Part shown: positions 1 through 9,103 of the stretch, piece after piece
Numbering within the stretch: the first letter of the stretch is position 1
Layout: the number at the start of each line of letters is the position of its first letter
Source of the DNA: Psilocybe azurescens
Taxonomy: Eukaryota; Basidiomycota; Agaricomycetes; Agaricales; Agrocybaceae
Assembly (NCBI GenBank): GCA_023853785.1
Contig: JAJIRX010000742.1
Span: 1 to 64,000, forward strand
DNA length: 64,000 nucleotides
Direction of reading: 5' to 3'
Translations under genes and position numbers: made by a program
The notes under the pieces: model-generated
What the model saw: the letters and a program-made list of their open reading frames with translations, nothing else
The model's database searches: none
Told to the model about the DNA's origin: nothing

Positions 1-690
1 GGGTTGTTTGGACTGGAATAGAACGTACGCGATTCATGGTATCTTGACGGCGTTTCTGGCTGAGCAATTCGTTAGTAAACTCATTTTCTGTGTGTTAGAA
101 ACACCGTCTGTGCAACGCCAACCCATAGTATCAGTACTTCGCAAAGTAGCACGGATACCCAGCTGTACATCTCTACAGTGTACGGCGATTTTTTGGGTTT
201 TATTTCATGTTATATCACTCAATCTCAATTTATTTCATTCGAATGGGATTACGGCTTCCTATATACTAACTACTGACACAAAGAAAATGACTTACGAGGC
301 TTGGTGGATGATGAGGGAGAGCGCGATTAACGATGGTGATGGTTCAGAAGAGAGTGGAAAGGCGTGAGAAAATGGAAACCAATGGACTAAGTCGCTGAAT
401 CGAGGATCCTCGGGTAAGTAATAGCCGATTACCCGAGGATCCTCGATCTGCGCTTTGTCTCCTCATTATTATTTTTCACCTTTCCTCCCTCTTCTGAACG
501 ACCACCATCGTCTGCCGCCCTCTTCGCTCGCCACTTCCATGCAATAGTAACTAAAGTAATTTTATGAGTTGTTATAAGTAATAAGTCAGAAATAAGGAAA
601 TTTCGTCAATAAAAACGTAAGTAAAGAATAACAACTTGGAGTTAGTTTACTACTAGAGAAATATAGAACTTTGGCTATGACGGGTCAGTT
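1..690 (+). repeat. Left arm of the ~0.68 kb inverted repeat
   Basis: Matches the reverse complement of about 5640-6325 with only scattered differences. An open frame at 8-367 is repeated almost residue for residue on the minus strand at 5961-6284, differing in the last residue (A versus E) and at the N-terminus. That frame has no recognisable domain and is probably open by chance, so it is not called as a gene. The arm contains its own imperfect palindrome around 401-445. Confidence 0.85.
401..445. repeat. Short palindrome nested in the left arm
   Basis: The 17-base cgaggatcctcgggtaa (401-417) is followed after 11 bases by its exact reverse complement (429-445). Each half itself contains the perfect 12-base palindrome cgaggatcctcg. 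Weaker inverted similarity extends outward on both sides to about 315 and 530 (for example ttcagaagag on one side, ctcttctgaa on the other), so the centre of the arm can fold into a long hairpin. Confidence 0.85.
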
Positions 691-2204
691 TCGCTCCTTA
701 CTAGCGCGCCATTGGGTCGAATAATCCTGAGCTTACATTAACTAGCCAGACCAACCTTGCACAGGCCTGGGATCACAAGCGGACTACAACGGCGCTGGCA
801 TATGTCTTATGGTGACGCTAGATAATAGAATGGTGCCGCGAGAGGCGGCTACGCCCATACACGCGGCGTTCAAAGGTATAACCTATATCTATCTAACACA
901 CTTTTCAAAGTGATGATTAGCCTTCTAGCCGTGTCATACCAGTCTGAAGGACCACAAAACTATAGGCCAAGAATCTGTTCAGTGAACGGCCGATGATCAC
1001 AAGAAATTCTGGGCTTAATCTACTAATCACCGCCGAATACAGATAACTATAGACTAGACTACGATGCTACTCTTTTCTTATGCATTCTCAGTGTTCACAG
1101 GGTCTGGTTTAATAACAAATAGTGCCACTATATTAGTATTTCGGAATTCATATTGGACAGTACCATTCAGTAGAGACAGAAGGAGCGAGTGGAATGATAT
1201 AATGTTAGTTTGAAACTAGGTCCAGAATTAAGACGGGATCGTTATCCTAGCAGTATAAACATTCTCCATAATCTCCCAATGCCGCCGCCAATCACTACAA
1301 CATTCCCGACTTCGTCCCAGGTCCACGGCACAGTTGCAGCTGAATCATAATGTCAGAAGTTGCTGATTGTTCGCTAAATGACATACCGGTATACACGTTC
1401 CCAACGTAGGCGTCGCCTTCAACCCGGTTGAATATATATCCCCTGCGATGAAGATGGTCCTGTCGAGACGAACTGCAAACAAAAAGGTAAGAAGATTCCG
1501 ATATGTGAATAACACCCGGACGTCCAGCCCACTTGCACATGCTCGGAGGGATGCCGCAGGAGTCATTTTAAGAGCTCTACTAAACTTAAACACCCGAACA
1601 AAGAATTCAGGGAACGAACAGCTTACCTTTCCACATCGAGAAACGCAATCACAACGAGGGCGATAGAGTTTTGGATCATAGTTGAGGTAAAGATGAGGTT
1701 TTGTCGGGAAAAGGTGAGATCTAAGCAGCGAGAAATGGTGGTGAAGTCGTAGTCTTTGAGAGACTCGGATTATTCGCCTTCTCGAGTTATGTGTGTGTTT
1801 TGCGTGCAACGAAATAAGCACCCATCGATAGGCATCACAAACGCAAGTCCCTGTTGGTAAATTTGGGCTGTTGAGAATAGTTACAATAACAAAAAAATCA
1901 CATTGAGAGATATACTGCAAGTTAAGATATACTTGTTACTAAGAAATACGGTGAGTAGTAGCTTCAAGATACTAATGTCATGTAAAGTACAGTGAGTGGG
2001 GACGTTATATACAAATGTGCAGGATAATCGTTGAAAGACGAGCACAGCTCAAGCGGCCTCCGTGCGCTCAAGGGCCGTACGTTGTTCTTTGAGTGCTTTG
2101 CACGATGCTAATATGTTTGATTGACGATGGCGGTGGGTGGTTGGGAAGATTTGCCTATTATCGTCATTGCTTAAACTAATATTCCTTGTGAGAAGTGGGA
2201 ACAC
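690..2204. other. Element interior without a recognisable gene
   Basis: The longest open frame (minus strand, 1345-1920, 191 codons) has no recognisable domain and its composition looks like shadow coding. A minus-strand stretch near 1270-1340 reads VVVIGGGIGRLW, which resembles a dinucleotide-binding loop, but nothing around it supports an enzyme. It may be a decayed gene remnant. Confidence 0.3.
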
Positions 2205-3683
2205 TCACTTTGTCCACCAGGCGAGTAAATCTTGGGCACGTTTCTTTGCAGCTGGCCCAGGGAGAACCTCAAAGAAATCGATAATATAGTGATACAACCC
2301 CTGGTAGTCAAATCCACCATAATTCGGAGTCCATGAGGGCGCAGTTTGCAAGTTGAAGTGGAGCTGGCAGTCACGGATAAGCATTGAGCAACATACGATA
2401 CATGGACGCATACCTGTACAGCAGCATATGCGATAGATCGGGAGTAACCTTGGTCAGATGAAGCTTTGACGCTACATTGCGGCGCACAGAGTTGCTGTTG
2501 GAAGAAGTCCTCTGTGACTTGGTTGGAGGCATGTTCTCAGCGTTGTTTTCCTCATCCAAAATATCTTTGACTGAGCTGGGCGATGTGAATATGACTTTAT
2601 AGACCTGTTAAAACGCTGAGTAGAAAATACGGACTGAAAAGCAAGAGAAAATAAACCTACTTTGACGAGGAGAGTCTTCAAGTACCCAGATTCTAAGTTT
2701 TCCACGTCTGGGTTGTACTTTGCATAGAAACACCTCGAGTGGTAGCTGGAAAGCCAGTCAAACTTTTCATCAAATGCACGTAGCTTAGTACGAGTACTGT
2801 GAATGGAGATGAGGTCACATCATTGGGCTGAGTGGTTGACTACTCACACAAGATTGTTCCAATCAAACTCTGCAGGACATAAGAGTCGTCCTGTGGTGTC
2901 GTGCTCGATTCCCCTATTCTTGCGGCACTGGGCATCCAACAGAGGAGAGGGACAAGGGTTGGCTTTGTTCAACCAATCTGCGACATATCCACGAATCCGA
3001 CTCAAGTCGTCACTACGGGCACCATTGGCACCATGCTGAAGCTAATGGTGATTCAGTAAGTGAATACGCCAATGTCCAAGACAATGCTACCCACCATCGC
3101 ATAAAACGTGCTGAGCTCTTCAGGTTGTGCTTCGTCAATTTTCTTCTGGAAGTTGGGGATGAGGTGGCAGAGTTCTCGGACGGCTGTGTGGCTGCGTTCC
3201 CAGCTGGGCGCCATTCATACGTCAACCAAGCAAAAAATTAAAAGAAAAAAGTGAAGAACATACTCGCTTCAAATTCTCAACTTCATCTTCGTCGAGCTCA
3301 TTAAGTTCTTTATTCAGATCTATGTCTTCGGGTCGGCATCGTAAGCGCTATGCTTATCTGATTCGGACACCAAGTCTCTGAGCTCTCCGCAGACAAAGAT
3401 CAATTTGCGTATACCGCGTCCAAGGCTGGTGGTGCTTGCGTTCCTGACGAGTGCCGTATTGTTGAGCCGGTAAGTAGATTTAAAGCTCAGTTAAATTTAC
3501 TTACTCAGCCTTTCTTTTAGATGGATTGTTGGTATTTACACTTTCTTGGAGCGCGAGGAATCGTCGTCTCCAAATAGCGGCGCTAGTATCAGTGTCATCA
3601 GAATCAGGCGCACGAGTATCACCGGTAGGAGATGATGGGCGAGACTCGGTGGAAGGACCAGTATGTACAGGGGAAACAGGCAT
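2205..3683 (-). CDS. DUF6698 domain protein (needs two single-base corrections)
   Basis: The spliced reading starts at 3683 with MPVSPVHTGPSTESRPSS, a Ser/Pro-rich leader. It then gives the DUF6698-like core: RSDDLSRIRGYVADWLNKA, RGIEHDTTGRLLCPAEFDW, a FTSPSSV motif, and a C-terminus ending in LLAWWTK. Short introns lie at roughly 2355-2412, 2606-2660, 2800-2855, 3042-3093, 3217-3264 and 3437-3508. DUF6698 proteins form a large family of unknown function, known mainly from Agaricomycetes. Two frame changes interrupt the reading: near 3330 (one G short on the coding strand) and near 2440-2442 (a C run one base short). Both are in short homopolymers, so this may be an intact gene with sequence errors. 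It is the only well-preserved gene in the long-inverted-repeat element. Family assignment is from memory of conserved motifs. Confidence 0.65.
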
Positions 3684-3804
3684 GACCGTTAGAAGTAGGG
3701 GAATTAAACAACAAAGGGTATGATATTGCTCACTTTATATATGATATACCCTAACGTTCAATGTAAATTTGGTTTTGCCTTCAGCGCCAATGTCGGCAGT
3801 GTAT

Positions 3805-3915
3805 ACTAGTCGGCTTCGACGTCACTGATACAACAACGGCGGCCCCACTCGTATATGCACCTTGCAACGGTGGCGGGCCAAGGGTCAAGAGGAGGATTTT
3901 TATCAATGACGCCGT
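3805..3915 (+). repeat. Dispersed ~110-bp repeat, copy 1
   Basis: Begins tactagtcggcttcgacgt and ends near tcaatgacgcc. A diverged copy in the same orientation lies at 8828-8940, just upstream of the Plavaka gene. Here it lies just upstream of the DUF6698 gene but points away from it. It may be a promoter or end fragment of a Plavaka-type element. Confidence 0.7.
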
Positions 3916-4392
3916 ACGCAGCTCTAACCAGAATTGGAGGTTCCTTGTCGCGTCTGGTTAGATCTGTTTGCTACTAGGCCTGTCAGTTATAGATTTTGGG
4001 AGACTAGTTAGTGCGTACTTACGGATCGTAAAGTCTTGCCCATACTTCCTGCCTCTCCTGGTCTTCGAGGTTTTGTTTTGAGCTTTCAGGAATAGCTCTA
4101 ACGCTCAGGTCCTCATAGATTTTATAACATTCTACAATGTCGGAAATCTCTAAAGTGCCTTAATAGGCTGATAAGGGATCAAGTGACAAAATATCCTATG
4201 GTTACTACTTCGTCATACGTCTCCATGTAGCTGTATAATTACCATTTTGGACCAACAACAACCACCACATCCCGTATCATTGAAAGGGTCCTGCTGCTCT
4301 CCCTGGCATCGCACAACAGACTAGAAGAGATTTTCGTCATACTCCATTGCTGTGGAGACCTCCGCCGAACCTATAAAGAGTCAAGGTGGTGA

Positions 4393-5178
4393 GCGAACAA
4401 CCCAAAATGAGTCGCTCTAACACTCGCCGTATTCCCATTACGCTCCACTGCGACCAACCCGCCCAAACTCAAAGTGCTTCCGACGCACAATATTCCCTCA
4501 CCGAATATTCGGGCTCGGACTTTCCACCTTGTAGAGTGGGGGGAATGACCCGCCCATTTTTGGCTCTCCTATTACCGCTGTATCGCGTCCAGACCCCCTC
4601 CTCAGGCAGCTGCAACTGCCATATCGAACGAGAGACCTTCTCAATCACGGCGTCGTCGACAAGCAAATGCAGGACTTGGACAGTCTAATATCCTCAATAC
4701 GGTTGTTGCAATCGGATCGGCACCAGATACCAAGGTGGTTCTGCATATCCCTCACGCTGTAGTCATACTGATGATGGGTGCAAATACCAGGGTGATCGTT
4801 CTCCTCAGAGAGAACCCTCGTTAAAGCGCCGAGAATCTACAGCCCAAGGCCCTGAGAATGAACCCCGGCGAAGAAACGGCGCGTTACTCTCCGCGACAAT
4901 GACAATATAAGATGGTTGCAAGAAGAGGTCACTGTTATTAAGGGCAGTCTTGCGGAAGTGGCTCAGGGGTCGAGGAGGGTAGACAAAGCCATACTAGTAC
5001 GTTGGCCAGGGTGGAACTCGATATCGGTGATATCAAAGGGAGCATTGACGAGATGACTTCCGACATCGATGGTATTAAGGATAGTCTGGAGGATATGGCC
5101 TGTGAGGTGAGGGAGGAAAGGAAAGAGATTAATGATCTGTTAGAAGAACTTCTCTTTGAAATCCGACAAAGGGAGTGA
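4393..5178 (+). pseudogene. Decayed coiled-coil protein gene
   Basis: Reading starts at 4393 with MSRSNTRRIPITLHCDQPAQ. It continues in fragments across different frames: a basic Ser/Arg stretch near 4630-4690, then an acidic amphipathic C-terminus (frame of 5003-5178) rich in spaced Ile/Leu and Asp/Glu (VELDIGDIKGSIDEM and on), ending at TGA 5176-5178. The final ~60 residues have heptad spacing typical of a coiled coil. At least one frame change lies near 4990-5000 and others lie upstream. I do not recognise the family. It shares the element with the DUF6698 gene, which hints that both are cargo or parts of one mobile unit. Confidence 0.4.
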
Positions 5179-5639
5179 ATTTGTACATACCAGTCCATGT
5201 AAAATAAATTCTTTTCTTAATCCACACCCAGTTGCAGCCTCAATTCTCCTTCGACACGCCAATGCAATTCCATAATCGAAGTAGCCAATAGATTGGCGCG
5301 GTATATATCAACAGCACACCGACACCCGCCCAAACGCCTGCAGAACCAACGAAGGAGGCTTAGATACGGAGGTAGCGGAGACAGCCTGTGAGCTCAAAAA
5401 GTAAGCAGCTCGTCCTCCTTACTACCCAACGCGCACGTACTCTGATATATTCCACCATCCCTTCCCATCCTTCAATCCTTAATATTCCTCATTTTGTCTG
5501 GATCCGATTTGTATCTGAAGCTTATCAGTTATAGGTTTAGAAACTTGTTGCTACGCACTTGGGCAAGATCCACCTATACTTTCTTCCCTCTCGACCTCTG
5601 AGTATTGTTTCCAAGAATGGCGCTAACGGTTAGACCGTC

Positions 5640-6325
5640 GTAGCCAAAGTTCTATATTTCTCTAGTAGTAAACTAACTCCAAGTTGTTATTCTTTACTTA
5701 CGTTTTTATTGACGAAATTTCCTTATTTCTGACTTATTACTTATAACAACTCATAAAATTACTTTAGTTACTATTGCATGGAAGTGGCGAGCGAAGAGGG
5801 CGGCAGACGATGGTGGTCGTTCAGAAGAGGGAGGAAAGGCGTGCGAAAATAATAATCGGAGGACGAAAGTCGCGCTGAATCGAGGATCCTCGGGTAATCG
5901 GCTATTACTTACCCGAGGATCCTCGATTCAGCGCCACTTAGTCCATTGGTTTCCATTTTCTCACTCCTTTCCACTCTCTTCTGAACCATCACCATCGTTA
6001 ATCGCGCTCTCCCTCATCATCCACCAAGCCTCGTAAGTCATTTTCTTTGTGTCAGTAGTTAGTATATAGGAAGCCGTAATCCCATTCGAATGAAATAAAT
6101 TGAGATTGAGTGATATAACATGAAATAAAACCCAAAAAATCGCCGTACACTGTAGAGATGTACAGCTGGGTATCCGTGCTACTTTGCGAAGTACTGATAC
6201 TATGGGTTGGCGTTGCACAGACGGTGTTTCTAACACACAGAAAATGAGTTTACTAACGAATTGCTCAGCCAGAAACGCCGTCAAGATACCATGAATCGCT
6301 GTGACGTTCTATTCCAGCCCAAATG
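5640..6325 (-). repeat. Right arm of the ~0.68 kb inverted repeat
   Basis: Reverse-complement partner of the left arm. The inner boundary is near the motif gccaaagttctatatttctc (5643), matched by its complement near 655-680. The outer boundary is near 6320, where attccagccc matches the complement of the left end. The stretch keeps the same internal palindrome as the left arm, at 5881-5925. Confidence 0.85.
5881..5925. repeat. Short palindrome nested in the right arm
   Basis: The same 17-base inverted pair as at 401-445, in reverse orientation (5881-5897 and 5909-5925). It is again flanked by longer imperfect inverted similarity reaching roughly 5795-6020. Confidence 0.85.
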
Positions 6326-6470
6326 CCACGACTCGCGCCGCGCGCTTCGACCCTCAGAGATACCGAGTACAAACGTATGTATACTCAATTACCACTGTCC
6401 TAACCTATTGTTGATGGCGACTCTAGTTTGACTCCTGTTTCGAACGTCCACGTCGGTGAGGGAAGCCTTC

Positions 6471-6598
6471 CGGCTTGGTTGAAAGGGCGGGGGCTTGGTT
6501 GAGAGGGCGGGGGCTTGGTTGAGAGGGCGGGCGGGCCTTGGATGAGAGGGCGGCGGGCCTTGGATGAGAGGGCGGCGGGCCTTGGATGAGAGGGCGGT
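6471..6598 (+). repeat. GC-rich minisatellite of two interleaved unit types
   Basis: Three copies of a ~21-base unit (gggcttggttgagagggcgg) run directly into three copies of a related ~23-base unit (cgggccttggatgagagggc). The two units share the core gagagggcgg, so one probably arose from the other by slippage and substitution. The tract lies between the right end of the inverted-repeat element and the SSN6-like sequence. Confidence 0.85.
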
Positions 6599-6663
6599 CC
6601 ATATATGTCTGATCGCCTATTATTTGATACTGTACGCCGACTTTTTCTTTTTTTCTTGACGCG

Positions 6664-8709
6664 ATGGAGGAATGTCTTACTGGTATGTTTAGATCGTCAG
6701 ACTGCTTTTACCGCTGTTTTCGGCCGATTCTGCGACGTGTGTATGGCTGCAGGTGCCCATGCACGCCGAAAATGAGAACGTGCTGGAGGAAGTGCACCGT
6801 ATTCTCCCGGCCACTAGAGCCTTCGCCTGCAGCATCCTCTTCCACCTCAACACTCTGATGATCCCAGAAATGGCGGACATCTATAGCATCCCGATCCGTA
6901 TTACAATAACCGCGGGCGGCACAAGGCCTCGTTCTGGTTCCATCTCCCCGACCCGCGAAAGCGGTCGCCCTCTCTCTCCCCCCCTCCCAACTTCCAGAGC
7001 TATCCTCCTCATGTGCGACAGCCTATCGGACCTGCTCAACCAAGTGCTGTACCTCCTCAACGATCTCCTCATGTTTACCATCGTCGGGAGCCAAGTCACC
7101 CTGAGCCTGAACCTGGCTGGGATCGTCGACCACCTACCGATCACCGTGAATGGGAACACGATCGCCGTCCGAGGCACAGCGGCGAGTACATGCAGCATGG
7201 GGCTCCTCCGACATCGTTCTACCAGCCTCGCTTCCCCTCGTGCGCATAGTCCGTCGGAGCCTTCTCCCTCGCCGGAAGTCATGTACCACGGTATTGGGAT
7301 AACAAGCCTCCTTCTGCTCATCCTGGTTTCCGACCCTCTTCGGCCGCCCTCAGCAGCCACAGCAGCAACCTCCTTCGCATCACGAACCACCCAGTCGTCG
7401 ATATGACCCCGTCATGATGCTCGGGGCAATAGCGATACGACATGGACAGAAATGAGAACAGGAGCTATCCGGTATCGCCAGAAGGTATGCGTGCACGAAA
7501 TAATGTTCCTTCGCATATCGTTGTAGGCAGTTCAAGGACGTCGGAGAGCCCGCATGCGACGCCCATGCTTGCAGAGGCTAAGGATCGTCGGCGACGGACC
7601 AAAGATAGCAGGGAAGAAGGTCATGCTCACCAGTCGCAACCACCGCAGACCCCTCAACAACACACTCCTCAGCCTCCGCCGCCTCCTCCACCCCAGTTTT
7701 CTGCTCAGTCGTCTCCTCAGTCGATGCAGGAGCCTGCTCCCAAGAAGGATAGACGAAGGTGTGTCAATGGCAACAAGCGAAAGGAAGATGAGGGCCCGGA
7801 TAGGCAGAAGATGTTCTCTGCCGAACGATCAACTGCGAATATGTCTGGCAACTTCAAGGCGTATCCCAAGGGCCCTGGATATCCGGAGAACAGCTCCCAC
7901 TCTGGATAGTCGAGGTCCATTCAGCCGTCGCCAACAAGTGCTACGCTGCGGCCGCCTTCAAGTGTTCTTGACAAAAACTATGACGAATGTATCGCTGTTG
8001 CTTATTGGACTTGCGACGAGTTCAAGTTCTGGAGTGGACGGTCCATCGCACTCGCCTACAATCTCATCACATAGCCGATTAAGCGACCCATTCACTTGCC
8101 TTCCTCCTTCTCATCGCAACTCGGTGTCCTCAAACCATGTTTCGCCTCCCAGCCAGAGGTAGCCCCTCAAGCGCCGCCCCTCAGCCCCCGACCTAGAAGA
8201 CAACAACAACTCCAAGTGCTCGCGGATCGATATGAAGCGCAGGATCTCCTCGCCTTCTGGTAGGCGAACGCCTATACCGTCGACAAGGCCTTCACCCATA
8301 CCATTTCGCACCCAGCTTGCGTTGCACTCGCCAGAGACGCGCGAGCCCTTCCCGCCCAGCCCATCGTCGCCCGCTGTGCTGCCGCCCCCACTCGCCGTCC
8401 AATCGGCACTGGGCACGCCTCACAGGTCCAGCAGCAACAGTAAACATCGTCAATCGCACCACCGCCCGTCGTAACTCTTTCCCCGCATCGAGCGCGCCGT
8501 CACCTACACATACTGGAGATGACAAGATGCGTGTAGAGTCGGGAGCACAGTCGATGTCGCCTCCTTCTTCAGCGGTAGTTCCAGGTGGGAGGGGCAAGAT
8601 GGTGGATGTGCTAATGCACCGCTTCGTCGGGTCGCCGCCAGTGTCGAAACATTCGCAGCAGTCGCAGTCGCCACCGTTGGAGAAGAATGAGAATGACGCA
8701 TCATCATAA
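6664..8709 (+). pseudogene. C-terminal half of an SSN6/CYC8-like co-repressor gene
   Basis: The three forward frames together spell a Pro/Ser/Gln/His-rich disordered protein. Segments include RSPSLSPPPNFQSYPPHVRQ near 6960-7020, a poly-Pro and Gln tract at 7640-7720, SPSGRRTPIPSTRPSPIPFR near 8250-8310, and a C-terminus GDDKMRVESGAQSMSPPSS then GRGKM, ending at TAA 8707-8709. From memory this order matches the long disordered tail of basidiomycete SSN6/CYC8 general transcriptional co-repressors, which act with TUP1 in the nucleus. The N-terminal TPR array expected of SSN6 is not seen in this window. Reading needs several frame changes, some of which could be sequence errors. The apparent start at 6664 is arbitrary. 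It could be a truncated pseudogene, or the 3' end of a gene whose 5' half lies left of the inverted-repeat element. Confidence 0.5.
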
Positions 8710-8827
8710 TTCTCATTTTTTTGTCATGGCTTTTTGCTATATACGACATGTTGCGAATTCGGTCGCATCAGGAGGAAGGGCTCATTACGACAACTCATGA
8801 GACGGTTAGCGAGTAATGCTCCACTCT

Positions 8828-8940
8828 ACTAGTCGGCTTCGACGTTACTGGTGCAACGACGGCCCCACTTGTCTAAACACTTCGCCATAGTAGCCAATCA
8901 AGGGCTAAAAGAAATATCATCAAAAATTAATGACGCTGTG
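8828..8940 (+). repeat. Dispersed ~110-bp repeat, copy 2
   Basis: Diverged direct copy of 3805-3915, sharing tactagtcggcttcgacg, ggccccact and the terminal aatgacgc. It sits immediately upstream of the Plavaka reading frame, followed by a possible TATA-like ctatatat (about 8960). It may be the 5' control or end region of that transposon. Confidence 0.7.
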
Positions 8941-9103
8941 CGGGTTGGGCCAACCCGCTCTATATATTCGCGTTGCGCTGTCAATACTTTGAATCGTATC
9001 CCTCTTCTCTCATATGCCAAGACATCCTCCCAGTCGCGCAAAGCTGCGAATAGCTATCGCTTTCTCACTATCGCTATTTCTATTCGCCTTCTCTGTGTCG
9101 TTT

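Larger units (their letters stand above)
1..6325. mobile_element. Long-inverted-repeat element carrying a DUF6698 gene
   Basis: The first ~690 bases recur as a near-identical reverse complement at about 5640-6325, enclosing ~4.95 kb of unique DNA. Inside lie a DUF6698 gene (minus strand) and a decayed coiled-coil gene (plus strand). No transposase is recognisable. The window starts at or just inside the left end, because similarity between the arms is already fading over the first ~15 bases; the outermost end and any target duplication therefore cannot be read. The near-identity of the arms suggests recent origin or recent homogenisation. It could be a non-autonomous DNA transposon with very long terminal repeats, or a palindromic duplication of host DNA. 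Confidence 0.65.

Noticed and set aside
8..367. 119-codon frame in the left arm, mirrored at 5961-6284
   Set aside because: Its duplication simply follows from the inverted repeat; no domain, and no sign that the protein rather than the DNA is conserved.
1270..1345. VVVIGGGIGRLW as a flavin or NAD-binding motif
   Set aside because: Isolated glycine motif with no supporting enzyme sequence on either side.
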